Shown one piece after another: positions 54,751-63,232 of a stretch of DNA of 64,000 nt. Source of the DNA: Haloquadratum walsbyi J07HQW2 (GTDB taxonomy: Archaea > Halobacteriota > Halobacteria > Halobacteriales > Haloferacaceae); assembly GCF_000415985.1 (NCBI RefSeq), contig NZ_KE356561.1, positions 1,273,395 to 1,337,394 of the forward strand, given 5' to 3'. The notes beneath the pieces were generated by a model. The model had not been told where the DNA came from and ran no database searches. It worked only from the letters and a program-made list of their open reading frames with translations. Position 1 is the first letter of the stretch, and each line of letters starts with the position of its first letter. The position numbers and the translations under genes were made by a program.

Positions 54751-54881
54751 ATGATTGTGTTATGATTGTTGTTGTTGATGTTGTCAGTGATATTGCTATA
54801 CACGTGTTTACGCCGGCGGAGCTGAGTGCCCCCTAATTGAATGTGACTGTGGATGTGGCCCGACGCAATCACAAGATTGCA

Positions 54882-55613
54882 TTACTCACTGCTCCCATTG
54901 CCACCACGTCCGGTTCGTTTCGATGCAATATCGCCCACTTTCCGTCCTGGTGGAGCGTCCCGAGAGACAGACTTCGGCTGTCCAGGATGTTGACGACCAC
55001 CGCCTCCGAATGGGTGATCAACGGCGTTCATTGCAACTCCGCGAACACGAGGCCACTTAATTCCTCGAGCTTTCATTTTATGATGCTTCTTACCAGCTTT
55101 TACGAACGGTTTCTCTGTCCGTCCACCTCCAGCGACAACACCGATTGTTGCCTGACATTCTGGACTTAACCGCTTTGTCTCACCGGATGGAAGTTCGACG
55201 ACCACTACATCGCGGTCATGCGTCATCAACTGCGCACTTGTTCCGGATGCTCGAGCGAACTTCCCACCGTCGCCGGCCTGGCTTTCAATATTACAGATTG
55301 GAACTCCTTCTGGAATTTCTCTTAGTGGGAGCGTATTTCCTGGCTTAATCTCAGCACTCACACCAATTTGCATCGTTTCACCAACACGGATTCCCTCAGG
55401 AGCGAGGACAAGCCGGCGGTCACCATCATCAAATTCAACAGCTGCAACCGGTGCGCTTCGCGCTGGGTCGTGCTCAATATCAACGATCGTTCCAGCGATG
55501 GTATCCTCCGATTCAGACTGCTTATGCGAGAGCTCGGCTTTATATCGGTGTGACGGTGCTCGGAACGTAGATGTTCCACGACCACGCCGTTGTCCTTGTA
55601 TTCGTCGTCCCAT
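54882..55613 (-). CDS. rpl2: 50S ribosomal protein L2 (uL2)
   Basis: A 243-residue protein at the peptidyl-transferase region. Seen: GRRIQGQRRGRGTSTFRAPS, HDPARSAPVAAVEFDDGDRR, the characteristic NTLPLREIPEGVPICNIESQ and AGDGGKFARASGTSAQLMTH, plus WPRVRGVAMNAVDHPFGGGG with RQHPGQPKSVSRDAPPG, which holds the catalytically relevant His. Normal archaeal length. The gene follows rpl23 after 2 bp. Confidence 0.97.
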   Translation of the reverse strand: MGRRIQGQRRGRGTSTFRAPSHRYKAELSHKQSESEDTIAGTIVDIEHDPARSAPVAAVEFDDGDRRLVLAPEGIRVGETMQIGVSAEIKPGNTLPLREIPEGVPICNIESQAGDGGKFARASGTSAQLMTHDRDVVVVELPSGETKRLSPECQATIGVVAGGGRTEKPFVKAGKKHHKMKARGIKWPRVRGVAMNAVDHPFGGGGRQHPGQPKSVSRDAPPGRKVGDIASKRTGRGGNGSSE

Positions 55614-55615
55614 TG

Positions 55616-55870
55616 TTAGAACACTCCAATCCGCGACGCAATATCCTGTGCATCATCATCGTCAGAAAGACGGACAGTAGCCTTCTTTTTTGCCCGAGGC
55701 GTTATCTGTGTCTTCGTATCAATGATCTTAATCTCATACTGTGATTCGATTTCATTCTCAATTTCATCTTTCGTCGCATCAGTATCGACGATAAACTGTA
55801 ATTTATTATCGAAATCCATCTCATCCATTGCTTTCTCAGTGACGAGGGGGTATTTAATAAGCGAACTCAT
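55616..55870 (-). CDS. rpl23: 50S ribosomal protein L23 (uL23)
   Basis: An 84-residue protein at the exit-tunnel opening, the docking site for SRP and chaperones. Seen: IKYPLVTEKAMDEMDFDNKL, FIVDTDATKDEIENEIESQY and KIIDTKTQITPRAKKKATVR. The length and composition are standard for archaea. It overlaps rpl4 by 4 bp. Confidence 0.96.
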   Translation of the reverse strand: MSSLIKYPLVTEKAMDEMDFDNKLQFIVDTDATKDEIENEIESQYEIKIIDTKTQITPRAKKKATVRLSDDDDAQDIASRIGVF

Positions 55871-56613
55871 CGGTTTGCCACCTGTTCAATCGCACTCTCT
55901 GTATACAATGTCAATCGTCCTGGTTGTGTGCCTGGAGCAAGATCTTCTGTGCTCACATTTGCGGCTGTCACAACGTCAGCGCCAGCAAGATTTCGTGCTG
56001 CTTTCGATGGTTCATCACTCGTGACAAACAAGATTGATTTTGGTCGGCGATATTTCCGACCACGGGTCTTCCCTCGACCAGCACGGATTGATCTATTTTC
56101 ATCCGAGCGAACGATATCAGCATGAACACCAAGTGATTCGAGTACGTCGACAACTTCCTGAGTCTTTATTAGATCTTCAAACTCATCGGAAACAACCAAT
56201 GGTAGCTCAACATCATCATCAAACTGATGACCACGTTCTTCGACCTGTTCTGAGTCAGCCGTCGCCGCAACCGCTGATCGAACAGCTAGTTTTCGTTCTT
56301 TGGTATTGACTGACTTACTCTGATCTTTCTCCGCTTTTGGTGGATGTGCTTTCCGACCCGAGACAGCCTGTGGGACCCGGCGAGCTTGTCCATTCTCACG
56401 TGGTACGTGAGCCATACCGCGTCCACTACCGAAGGACTCGGCTGGTGTTCGCATCCCTGCATAAGGGTCAGCACCATATGGTTGCTTTCGATTCGCCTGT
56501 GCAGCGACAACAGCACGCTCGATTATGTCCGGACGGTATGCTGTTTCAAACACTGTCGGAAGTTCAAGCGTATCTGCTTTGTCGCCATTTAGATCGTGGA
56601 TTGTTGTTTCCAT
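55867..56613 (-). CDS. rpl4: 50S ribosomal protein L4 (uL4)
   Basis: A 248-residue protein whose extended loop reaches the tunnel wall. Seen: FETAYRPDIIERAVVAAQAN, RKQPYGADPYAGMRTPAESF, GSGRGMAHVPRENGQARRVP, and HPPKAEKDQSKSVNTKERKL, then the globular C-domain with LESLGVHADIVRSDENRSIR and AGRGKTRGRKYRRPKSILFV. Archaeal/eukaryotic L4 type. It starts 6 bp after the rpl3 stop. Confidence 0.96.
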   Translation of the reverse strand: METTIHDLNGDKADTLELPTVFETAYRPDIIERAVVAAQANRKQPYGADPYAGMRTPAESFGSGRGMAHVPRENGQARRVPQAVSGRKAHPPKAEKDQSKSVNTKERKLAVRSAVAATADSEQVEERGHQFDDDVELPLVVSDEFEDLIKTQEVVDVLESLGVHADIVRSDENRSIRAGRGKTRGRKYRRPKSILFVTSDEPSKAARNLAGADVVTAANVSTEDLAPGTQPGRLTLYTESAIEQVANR

Positions 56614-56619
56614 TCGTTA

Positions 56620-57636
56620 TTACCCCTGGTTTGATTCGGTCGACACATAGCGTACTTCTGGGTCAAGACGTGGTTGGTCGCCTGGTCGGACGGCACTTCG
56701 GAAGCGTAGAAGTCGCTGGTCTGGTCCTGGTAGCGATCCCTTGATAAGTGCATACGGACCATCAACCTCGCCATATCCAACGAATCCACCGTCAACTGTC
56801 GGATCGTTGCCGTCGCCAATCTCAATAAGACGTTTATTTAATTCTGTGCGCTGATGATACCCGGTTTGTCCCTGTTGTGGAACGGTCGATCGAACACGGG
56901 ATGGATTCCACGGACCCAGATTCCCAATTCGTCGGCGGTACCCCTGACGTGCATGTTTTCCTTTCCGTTTCTGAACGCCAAAGCGCTTGACTGGACCCTG
57001 CGTTCCTTTTCCTTTCGTGACACCAGCAGCATCAAGATATTCACCGGCGCGGAAAATGTCTGAAAGCTCATGTTCACCACCATCTGAAATGAGATCAAGT
57101 CCAAATTCAACACGGTCAGCTAATGCTCCACCGCCGACACGGGTTTCCATAACATCTGGCTTCTTTTTTGGAATATTTCGCATCCCTGCAGGCAATGTGT
57201 GAGTAATCAGACGAACATCATCGATGTTACCGGCTTCGACAGCGTCGCGAAGAGCGGTAGCATCATTATCAAATGTGTCTTCATTAGGAAGATCAAGCGT
57301 CCGTTCAAGTGACGCATCAAATTCACGTCCCCACACTTCTGTCAAAGGCTTGGAACCATACGGCGTATCTTCGTACGCTCGAAGAGCAACAGCGCGCATT
57401 GGCGGTGTCTCAACAACGGTCACCGGCACTGCCTCCTCCATCCCCTCACGAGGTGAATTGGCTTTGTCGTTGACCATTAACACTTGTGTCATCCCGGCTT
57501 TGTAACCGGCAAATCCTTGTACTCCGGGGGCACCATCATTGCTGGGCCATGACCGGATACGCGGGACTTCTGACTCCGCGCGCTTGCGCGGACTGAAACC
57601 CATCGAGCCTTTTCGTGGTCTACTTGATTGTGGCAT
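56620..57636 (-). CDS. rpl3: 50S ribosomal protein L3 (uL3)
   Basis: A 338-residue early-assembly protein. Seen: RPRKGSMGFSPRKRAESEVP, GFAGYKAGMTQVLMVNDKAN, AGEYLDAAGVTKGKGTQGPV, KRFGVQKRKGKHARQGYRRR, and VPQQGQTGYHQRTELNKRLI. The archaeal/eukaryotic N-terminus and the central basic finger are intact. It starts 4 bp after the SPOUT methyltransferase stop. Confidence 0.97.
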   Translation of the reverse strand: MPQSSRPRKGSMGFSPRKRAESEVPRIRSWPSNDGAPGVQGFAGYKAGMTQVLMVNDKANSPREGMEEAVPVTVVETPPMRAVALRAYEDTPYGSKPLTEVWGREFDASLERTLDLPNEDTFDNDATALRDAVEAGNIDDVRLITHTLPAGMRNIPKKKPDVMETRVGGGALADRVEFGLDLISDGGEHELSDIFRAGEYLDAAGVTKGKGTQGPVKRFGVQKRKGKHARQGYRRRIGNLGPWNPSRVRSTVPQQGQTGYHQRTELNKRLIEIGDGNDPTVDGGFVGYGEVDGPYALIKGSLPGPDQRLLRFRSAVRPGDQPRLDPEVRYVSTESNQG

Positions 57637-57640
57637 GTAA

Positions 57641-58552
57641 TTACTCCGTAACTGTCAATAATGCGAGAGATGCGAACATTGCTTCCTCAGTTCGCACAAC
57701 CTCGCTTCCTTGTCGCGGAATCGTATTGATCCAGAGATCAAACCCTGGATCGATACTGGGTTCAACCATTCCACTGGCAGTGCCGCCACCGGTAGTATTC
57801 GCGTCCATGTGTGAACTCGCGTGCTCACCCATCTGCGTTTGAGTATTTGGTGGGTTGTCATCGCCAAGGATGGCTAGGAGCCCACGACCAGGCGCACCAA
57901 AGACGATTGTCGCTCCCGCCCGGTCGATACGGGCGGTAAGTTCTGGCAATCGCCCGGTGGTTATCATCTCACCATGTCTGGATGTCGCAACGGTGATCCC
58001 TGCAGTGGCGTGGTCGAGTGCATCTACAAGATCCAAGCAGGATACATCAAACCCCGAAAGTGGAGTATCGACGATCCGTGCTCGGACCGGTTCTCGCGAA
58101 GAAATTCTGATGGCAACGCGTGTCCCTTCTCGCACAGACATCGAGTCTGGTACATGGAGAGAAATTGGGTGTTGCAGTTCACAATTGACCCGGACGCGGT
58201 CATCAGATCCGACCTCAGTCACGATTCCCTGTGTTAACGACCCTGAATCAGTTGACTCAGAGCCGGTCGTAGACGACACGCGGAGGGGTGGAAGAACACC
58301 AACGTACTCAAGTTCGTCACGTTGCCCCCATATCTTCTTTCGAAGATGCGGCGGCGTGGCAGCATATCGAAGCACCGTTTCAACAAACTCGCCTCCTAGT
58401 CGCCGTTCGCCTTCCCGATCAGGAAAGATATTGAGCTGATCTGCTTGAAATATTGCCGCTGAACGGGCAATGTATCCAAGCTTGCGAGTGGCCTCGCGTT
58501 TGTCCTCAGCCTCACGAACGACAGAAGACGGGATAAGTACTGATAGCGTCAT
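57641..58552 (-). CDS. SPOUT-class RNA methyltransferase (COG2106 family), first gene of the ribosomal operon
   Basis: A 303-residue protein of the SPOUT1/COG2106 family. The N-terminal part reads LSVLIPSSVVREAEDKREAT, RKLGYIARSAAIFQADQLNI and TVLRYAATPPHLRKKIWGQR. An OB-like insertion follows (TEVGSDDRVRVNCELQHPIS). The knotted AdoMet site is suggested by ITVATSRHGEMITTGRLPEL, TIVFGAPGRGLLAILGDD and the end region DLWINTIPRQGSEVVRTEEA with MFASLALL. It is found at this operon position in many archaea, suggesting a role in rRNA modification coupled to ribosome synthesis; the target nucleotide is not known from sequence. Confidence 0.9.
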   Translation of the reverse strand: MTLSVLIPSSVVREAEDKREATRKLGYIARSAAIFQADQLNIFPDREGERRLGGEFVETVLRYAATPPHLRKKIWGQRDELEYVGVLPPLRVSSTTGSESTDSGSLTQGIVTEVGSDDRVRVNCELQHPISLHVPDSMSVREGTRVAIRISSREPVRARIVDTPLSGFDVSCLDLVDALDHATAGITVATSRHGEMITTGRLPELTARIDRAGATIVFGAPGRGLLAILGDDNPPNTQTQMGEHASSHMDANTTGGGTASGMVEPSIDPGFDLWINTIPRQGSEVVRTEEAMFASLALLTVTE

Positions 58553-58967
58553 TCCGGTCCCTTCAGCGTAACATCTAGACTATATTTCTCGTATTGGAGC
58601 CCTCGGTAAAAGCCTAGCGAAAGCCTGTGAGCGGTGTGAGTTCTTCTCATTCGTCAGTATCAATATAATACTATGACTGTAATAACGGGAAAACTGCATC
58701 TTAGTTATGATGAAAATCTCATAACAAACAGAATCGCACGCCAATCGCATGAATTATTCATAGGTGAACATAGTGGTTGAATAGCAGGATAGTGACTGTT
58801 AGTGGTAAGTACGAATTTCTGCCGGCGGTTCATCAGAGAAGGTAGGATTCACATACCCTGAAAGTACATCTGCAATATGGTCAGTATGAGATTTGCATTC
58901 CCCCGCTCTGTCTGGTGATTGTTAAATGCGTAAGTCTTATTCATGAGTCTCTCATGAGATTGAATGC
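58553..58967. other. Upstream region of the ribosomal superoperon
   Basis: About 415 bp. Its first ~100 bp must carry the promoter and 5' leader of the superoperon (minus strand), but I cannot point to one box with confidence. The remainder is AT-rich. A TATA-like stretch near 58932-58942 may serve tRNA-Gly. Confidence 0.45.
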
Positions 58968-59038
58968 GCGCTGGTAGTGTAGTGGTATCACGTGACCTTG
59001 CCATGGTCACAACCCGGGTTCAAGTCCCGGCCAGCGCA
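58968..59038 (+). tRNA. tRNA-Gly (GCC)
   Basis: Acceptor stem GCGCTGG (58968-58974) pairs with CCAGCGC (59031-59037), discriminator A59038. The anticodon stem TGACC / GGTCA encloses the loop TTGCCAT, anticodon GCC. T-arm CCGGG-TTCAAGT-CCCGG. 71 nt, no intron, CCA not encoded. All stems are perfectly paired. Confidence 0.96.
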
Positions 59039-59485
59039 TCTCTGGACTCTTAAATATATAAGATATTGAGATAAATCCTAATTAACGACCTGGATTATGT
59101 TTCTTGCTTACTTTTCATTTGAGAATTGAAATAAACGTTTCATGAGTGAATAAAACGAACGATTCAGCAGGAAGAATAGTCACTTCATATAATGTAATTT
59201 TTGCAGATTAACTCCCCCCGCTGTAAAGGAGCGACCATTGGGAATGAGTGAGGTAGCTCACTCAACCAGCGTGGAAGACATTCTCAGTGGTGAGACAGTT
59301 GATACCCGATGTCGCAGTCAAACACTGTGGACCTGATTGGATATCTGATCTTGAGTTATATGATGAACCACATAGAGGATGACTTTTCCTGGCAGCCGAG
59401 TTGATGAGGTGTCAAATCAAACTGTTGTGACAATCTCAAAGTTGAATTCGAAACTGTCCTGACCGTTGGTTTCTAAATATCATCT
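59039..59485. other. Intergenic region with an IS-end-like sequence
   Basis: About 450 bp. At 59214-59262 lies a sequence (CCCCG..AAGGAGCGACC..GGTAGCTCAC) shared with 61581-61634, resembling a transposon end. The following ~80 bp are relatively GC-rich. No coding relic is recognised. Confidence 0.45.
59214..59262 (+). repeat. IS-right-end-like repeat, copy 1
   Basis: CCCCCCGCTGT, AAAGGAGCGACC and GGTAGCTCACTC in order. The second copy at 61581-61634 has the same blocks with a slightly longer middle. The layout resembles haloarchaeal IS605/IS1341 right ends. No transposase is adjacent. Confidence 0.5.
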
Positions 59486-60232
59486 ATGGGTGATAACAGT
59501 CACCGACATGATGCGATTATTGCACTCTCACAAAATGAATACGATGATGCTGGTGATGCATATACACTTGCCGGCTACGGACGATTATCAGGGCTAAGTG
59601 ACCGTGGGCGTGAACTGTTTGACACTGAAGATGCTCCATGGGCTGGATTCGCACTTGAATCGTTCTTTCTTGCGGCTATCTGTTATCGTCTCAATGATGG
59701 TGAGGCGCGAGCTCGTAATCGAGTTGGGCAAGGAATATTGATTGCAAGTGATCTCCGTGATAATATTCTTGAGACGCCTGTCCTTGCGGCTGCATGCGAT
59801 GAGTGGATTGGAACGTTTCGAGCTATCGTCGGTGATGATGACCGAGCGTCAACGGCGTATGACCGAGCACTGAAAGGATACGAAGATGCAGATCCTGATG
59901 ATCCGGTCAGTGTGACGACTGAACCACTCTTGCAAGCGACTGAAAGTGGAGTTAGACAGCTCACACGTCCGAACGATGAAAATGTCAAGTGGGACAACAT
60001 TCATGGGTCAGCACCAGAACAAGCACTCTCTCATCGGGTCCGATTCTTTCGATCTCGTGTTCCATCGGCAATTCGATCACGTATGCAAGAGCAAACTCTT
60101 CACGCACCCCGTGGGTCAACAGAATATGGAAATGATGAATTCCGCTGTCCAGAGTGTGGGTCAAATGATGTGAACTACGTAGCTGATACTGTGTTATGCA
60201 TGCGATGTGATAGTCCAACCAAACGCCGATAA
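59486..60232 (+). CDS. Conserved haloarchaeal helical-repeat protein with C-terminal zinc ribbon
   Basis: A 248-residue protein. The first ~150 residues are helical with paired Ala-rich helices (YDDAGDAYTLAGYGRLSGLS, GFALESFFLAAICYRLNDGE, DDRASTAYDRALKGYEDADP), which suggests a TPR-like scaffold. The C-terminus carries FRCPECGSNDVNYVADTVLC with MRCDSP, a four-cysteine zinc ribbon. The family seems conserved in haloarchaea, but I cannot name it. It may bind RNA, DNA or a protein partner; the function is unknown. Confidence 0.78.
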   Translation: MGDNSHRHDAIIALSQNEYDDAGDAYTLAGYGRLSGLSDRGRELFDTEDAPWAGFALESFFLAAICYRLNDGEARARNRVGQGILIASDLRDNILETPVLAAACDEWIGTFRAIVGDDDRASTAYDRALKGYEDADPDDPVSVTTEPLLQATESGVRQLTRPNDENVKWDNIHGSAPEQALSHRVRFFRSRVPSAIRSRMQEQTLHAPRGSTEYGNDEFRCPECGSNDVNYVADTVLCMRCDSPTKRR

Positions 60233-60415
60233 TGAGGATTATGGGCTCAGTGGTCGTGTGTACTAGATAGTCATCACGGACACAGGATATATCGAATAAT
60301 TAACCACTCAAGACCAGATCTTAATTCACTCTCACTCACAATCGTAGGTTAACTATCTCAGAATTATTTCTAAGGTTAATTATCAACCAGATAATTAGAG
60401 TCGATATCTGCAGTA

Positions 60416-60973
60416 TCAGGATGTGGGTCGCCAAGGGCTACCGATCTCTTGACGCTGGTAATCATTAAACTGCCCATTTTCAAAGATACTTACACGACCA
60501 TTTTCTTCGCTCACAGTTACAGCAAATAGAACACCGGTCCGGGTTGATACCTCAACAGCACTGAGATGTTTCGTTCCCATCCAGTCTGCATATGCAATCT
60601 CATCACGACGCTCAACTTCTGCAGCACTTGGGCTTCGAATGCGAACCATCTGCTCTTGAATCGTCCCATCGGCAGTAATGACGATTGCGCCATCACGTTC
60701 AAACGCAACATCACGAGCGGCTGTGACGAATGACTCGATCGAATTTGTCGCCACTCGGCACACATCAACAGGCCAAACGTTCGCTCCAAGCGGGTCAGCG
60801 TATGCACCAAAGTTGACATCAGCAAGGACAATGAAATATAGACTTGGACCGCTAACATACTGTTCATCCCATCGATCAAAAGAGAGACTCAGACTCTCAG
60901 CAACAGCCATCACTCGGTGACGGATTTCATCAACAGTCGCGTGTGTCGCCTGCAGTGGATCATCGCTTGACAT
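60416..60973 (-). CDS. DisA-type DAC (diadenylate cyclase fold) protein, copy A
   Basis: A 185-residue protein. The C-terminal ~110 residues match the DAC domain of DisA/CdaA: the DGA loop in AFERDGAIVITADGTIQEQM, then YADWMGTKHLSAVEVSTRTG where bacterial enzymes have GTRHRAA, and VTVSEENGRVSIFENGQFND (bacterial pattern SEETGxVSVxxxG). DAC enzymes join two ATP into c-di-AMP, a signal essential in haloarchaea. Here the RHR motif reads KHL, so activity is uncertain. The N-terminus (GPSLYFIVLADVNFGAYADP) differs from the main haloarchaeal DacZ. It follows copy B after 3 bp, so the two are one transcript. Confidence 0.82.
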   Translation of the reverse strand: MSSDDPLQATHATVDEIRHRVMAVAESLSLSFDRWDEQYVSGPSLYFIVLADVNFGAYADPLGANVWPVDVCRVATNSIESFVTAARDVAFERDGAIVITADGTIQEQMVRIRSPSAAEVERRDEIAYADWMGTKHLSAVEVSTRTGVLFAVTVSEENGRVSIFENGQFNDYQRQEIGSPWRPTS

Positions 60974-60976
60974 ATT

Positions 60977-61504
60977 TTATTTCACTCGCCATTGTCCGCC
61001 AATTTCTCCTCGCTTATAATCTTCGAACTCACCATCTTTAAACACACTTACCCGCCCATTCTCCTCACTGAGAGTGACAGCAGCAAGAATCTCATCAAGT
61101 GATGATACCTCAAGTGCGCTTAGGTGTTTTGCGCTCATCCAATCAGGGTACTCAATGTCTCCGATCTCAAGTCCATCTGCAGGACGAATTCGGACCATTC
61201 GCTCCTGAAGTGTCCCATCGGTGGTAACAATGACTGCCCCATCACAGTCAAATGCAATCTCCTCAGCAGCTGTAATAACAGGGTCAAGATTGCGGCTCAC
61301 AACGTTGGCTGTGTTAACTGGCCATCGATTTACTCCGAGGGGGTCAGCATACCTATCAAAACGAGCACCGGCTGCAACGACGAAATATAAACTTGGTCCG
61401 CGGACATACTGACTATCCCAGTTATCGAACCGTTGACTAACATCCTCGACGACGTATGTGAGAAGGTCAATGAGTTCATTTGTCGTCGCAAATGACGCTT
61501 TCAC
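60977..61504 (-). CDS. DisA-type DAC (diadenylate cyclase fold) protein, copy B
   Basis: A 175-residue paralogue of copy A, starting at GTG. Same order of motifs: GPSLYFVVAAGARFDRYADP, AFDCDGAVIVTTDGTLQERM, YPDWMSAKHLSALEVSSLDE and VTLSEENGRVSVFKDGEFED. Compared with the bacterial GTRHR motif, this copy has SAKHL, so it has also lost the Gly-Thr pair that copy A retains. That makes it the better candidate for a non-catalytic or nucleotide-sensing partner. The two genes lie 3 bp apart on the minus strand, copy B first, suggesting a heteromeric complex. Regulation is unknown. Confidence 0.8.
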   Translation of the reverse strand: MKASFATTNELIDLLTYVVEDVSQRFDNWDSQYVRGPSLYFVVAAGARFDRYADPLGVNRWPVNTANVVSRNLDPVITAAEEIAFDCDGAVIVTTDGTLQERMVRIRPADGLEIGDIEYPDWMSAKHLSALEVSSLDEILAAVTLSEENGRVSVFKDGEFEDYKRGEIGGQWRVK

Positions 61505-61580
61505 TTATTTGATATCCTCCATTTTATCAAATTGTATGGTAGCATAATATCTCTGTCCATTAGCAGTTTATATCCGCTAA

Positions 61581-61634
61581 GCCCCCGTCATCAAGGAGCG
61601 ACCGCAGGGAGCGAGTAGGGGTGGGGTAGTTCAC
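61581..61634 (+). repeat. IS-right-end-like repeat, copy 2
   Basis: GCCCCCGTCATC, AAGGAGCGACCGCAGGGAGC, then GTAGGGGTGGGGTAGTTCAC. It shares the block order and about two thirds of the bases with 59214-59262. The C-run and G-run can pair as a stem. Together the two copies bracket the zinc-ribbon and DAC genes. Confidence 0.5.
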
Positions 61635-61685
61635 CGTACGATTACATGCCTACATGAAATGGAATGATCGTATTTTCAATAGCAA

Positions 61686-62888
61686 CTATAATGACGCTTC
61701 ATCGCGTATAGCTGACCGACTGATATCATCGACATCATCGATTCCTGCCAGTCCCATCGTAAGATCGATCTGTGAAAGTGTATTTTCGAGTACCTGTTCA
61801 ACACCTTCCTGTCCGGAGTGAGCAAGTCCATATGCAAATGGACGACCAAGCATGACTGTATCAGCCCCAAGAGCGAGAGCTTTGAATGCCTGAGAACCTC
61901 GTCTGATTCCAGAGTCAAACAGAACCGTTGTTTCATCACCGACCGCTTCAGCAATCTCAGGTAGCGCCTCAATCGCAGCAATTGATCCGTCCACCTGACG
62001 ACCACCATGAGTTGATACCTGCACTGCGTCAGCGCCTGCTTCGACGGCACGACGGGCGTCATCAGGATGAAGAACGCCTTTGATGATGATCGGGAGATCA
62101 GTCTGCTCGCGAACAAATTCGAGGTCATCCCAGGTGAGTGATGCATCACCAAAGATTGAAAGAAAGTGATCGACAGCTGCTTCTGGGTCTTCTTCTGGTG
62201 GGCGAGCTAGTGAGTCACGGAATGCTGGGTCTGAAAAGTAATTTCCGATACCTTCTCCCTCTAAGAATGGATAATACCCTTTCTTAAGAAGCCGATCTCG
62301 CCAGCCAAGTGTTGGTGCATCCACCGTAACTACAATTGCATCATATCCTGCCGTCTCCGCTCGATCGAGGAATGATCTTGCAACATCACGGTCAGATGCC
62401 CAATAATACTGGAACCACTTTGGTGTGTCACCGAGTGCATCAGCAACATCCTCCATCGTTGCAGATGAGAGTGATGAGAGAACGAATGGAACGTCCATGT
62501 TCGCACAAGCACGTGCTGTGGCAACTTCGCCATCATCGTGTAGCAGACTCTGGACGCCAAGCGGCGTGATCATCAGTGGATATGAGTGTTCATTGCCAAG
62601 AACAGTCGTCGACAGGTCACGGTCAGCGACACCCCGAAGCATTCGCGGAACAATCCGCCATCGTGAGAAGTCTTTATTACGTTCAAATGTCTCCTCAGTT
62701 CCGGCACCACCGTGGACATATGCCTTTGCTTTCCACGACATCCGCTCAAATGCTTCTTCACGAAGTTCGCTGAAAGAAACTGGGAACTCAGGGGTCTCAT
62801 CCTCAAACATTCCCTCCCGATAAACGCGGCGGATGTGTTTGACTCCAAACTGCTCACCGTGAATGTCCGCAGAATCTTGTTTACTCAC
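61686..62888 (-). CDS. FMN-dependent alpha-hydroxy-acid oxidase/dehydrogenase (lactate 2-monooxygenase-like)
   Basis: About 400 residues. The FMN barrel is clear: WRIVPRMLRGVADRDLSTTV, PLMITPLGVQSLLHDDGEVA, FVLSSLSSATMEDVADALGD, WFQYYWASDRDVARSFLDRA, and LPIIIKGVLHPDDARRAVEA. The active-site His-Gly-Gly-Arg is in VSTHGGRQVDGSIAAIEALP, followed by VLFDSGIRRGSQAFKALALG. In most family members the residue before His is Asn; here it is Thr. It probably oxidises lactate or a similar acid. I take the GTG at 62888 (MSKQDSADIHGE); a TTG at 62897 is also in frame. Confidence 0.9.
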   Translation of the reverse strand: MSKQDSADIHGEQFGVKHIRRVYREGMFEDETPEFPVSFSELREEAFERMSWKAKAYVHGGAGTEETFERNKDFSRWRIVPRMLRGVADRDLSTTVLGNEHSYPLMITPLGVQSLLHDDGEVATARACANMDVPFVLSSLSSATMEDVADALGDTPKWFQYYWASDRDVARSFLDRAETAGYDAIVVTVDAPTLGWRDRLLKKGYYPFLEGEGIGNYFSDPAFRDSLARPPEEDPEAAVDHFLSIFGDASLTWDDLEFVREQTDLPIIIKGVLHPDDARRAVEAGADAVQVSTHGGRQVDGSIAAIEALPEIAEAVGDETTVLFDSGIRRGSQAFKALALGADTVMLGRPFAYGLAHSGQEGVEQVLENTLSQIDLTMGLAGIDDVDDISRSAIRDEASL

Positions 62889-63232
62889 AATTAACAATGT
62901 ACATTCGGAGCATTATGAGACTAACCATATGGGCAGTATTGTTGTTGATTCATAATGATGGATCCCATGTGCCAGTACACACCGTATTCTGAGCACGATT
63001 TGATCTTTAGTGACGACTATTCTCTTTCAGCGGGTAGTGGACACGGTTCCTTGAGATTCGTTCATCTTGTCTTGAAAATGTATAGATAGAGAGGTGACCT
63101 CGGTACTCATAGGGTTCATCATCGATAGATGCCACTCCAGCTCAGAACGGTGTTTCGTCATCGGTCAATTATACTGTATTTTAGCAATAAAAAGAGCATT
63201 CCGTCAGCAAAATCTCAATTCTAGATGGACGA
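62889..63232. other. Intergenic region, nothing recognised
   Basis: About 340 bp, AT-rich, between two minus-strand genes. The plus-strand ORF around 63094-63324 runs into the aIF2-beta gene and has no haloarchaeal character. It presumably carries the promoter of the oxidase gene. Confidence 0.4.
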
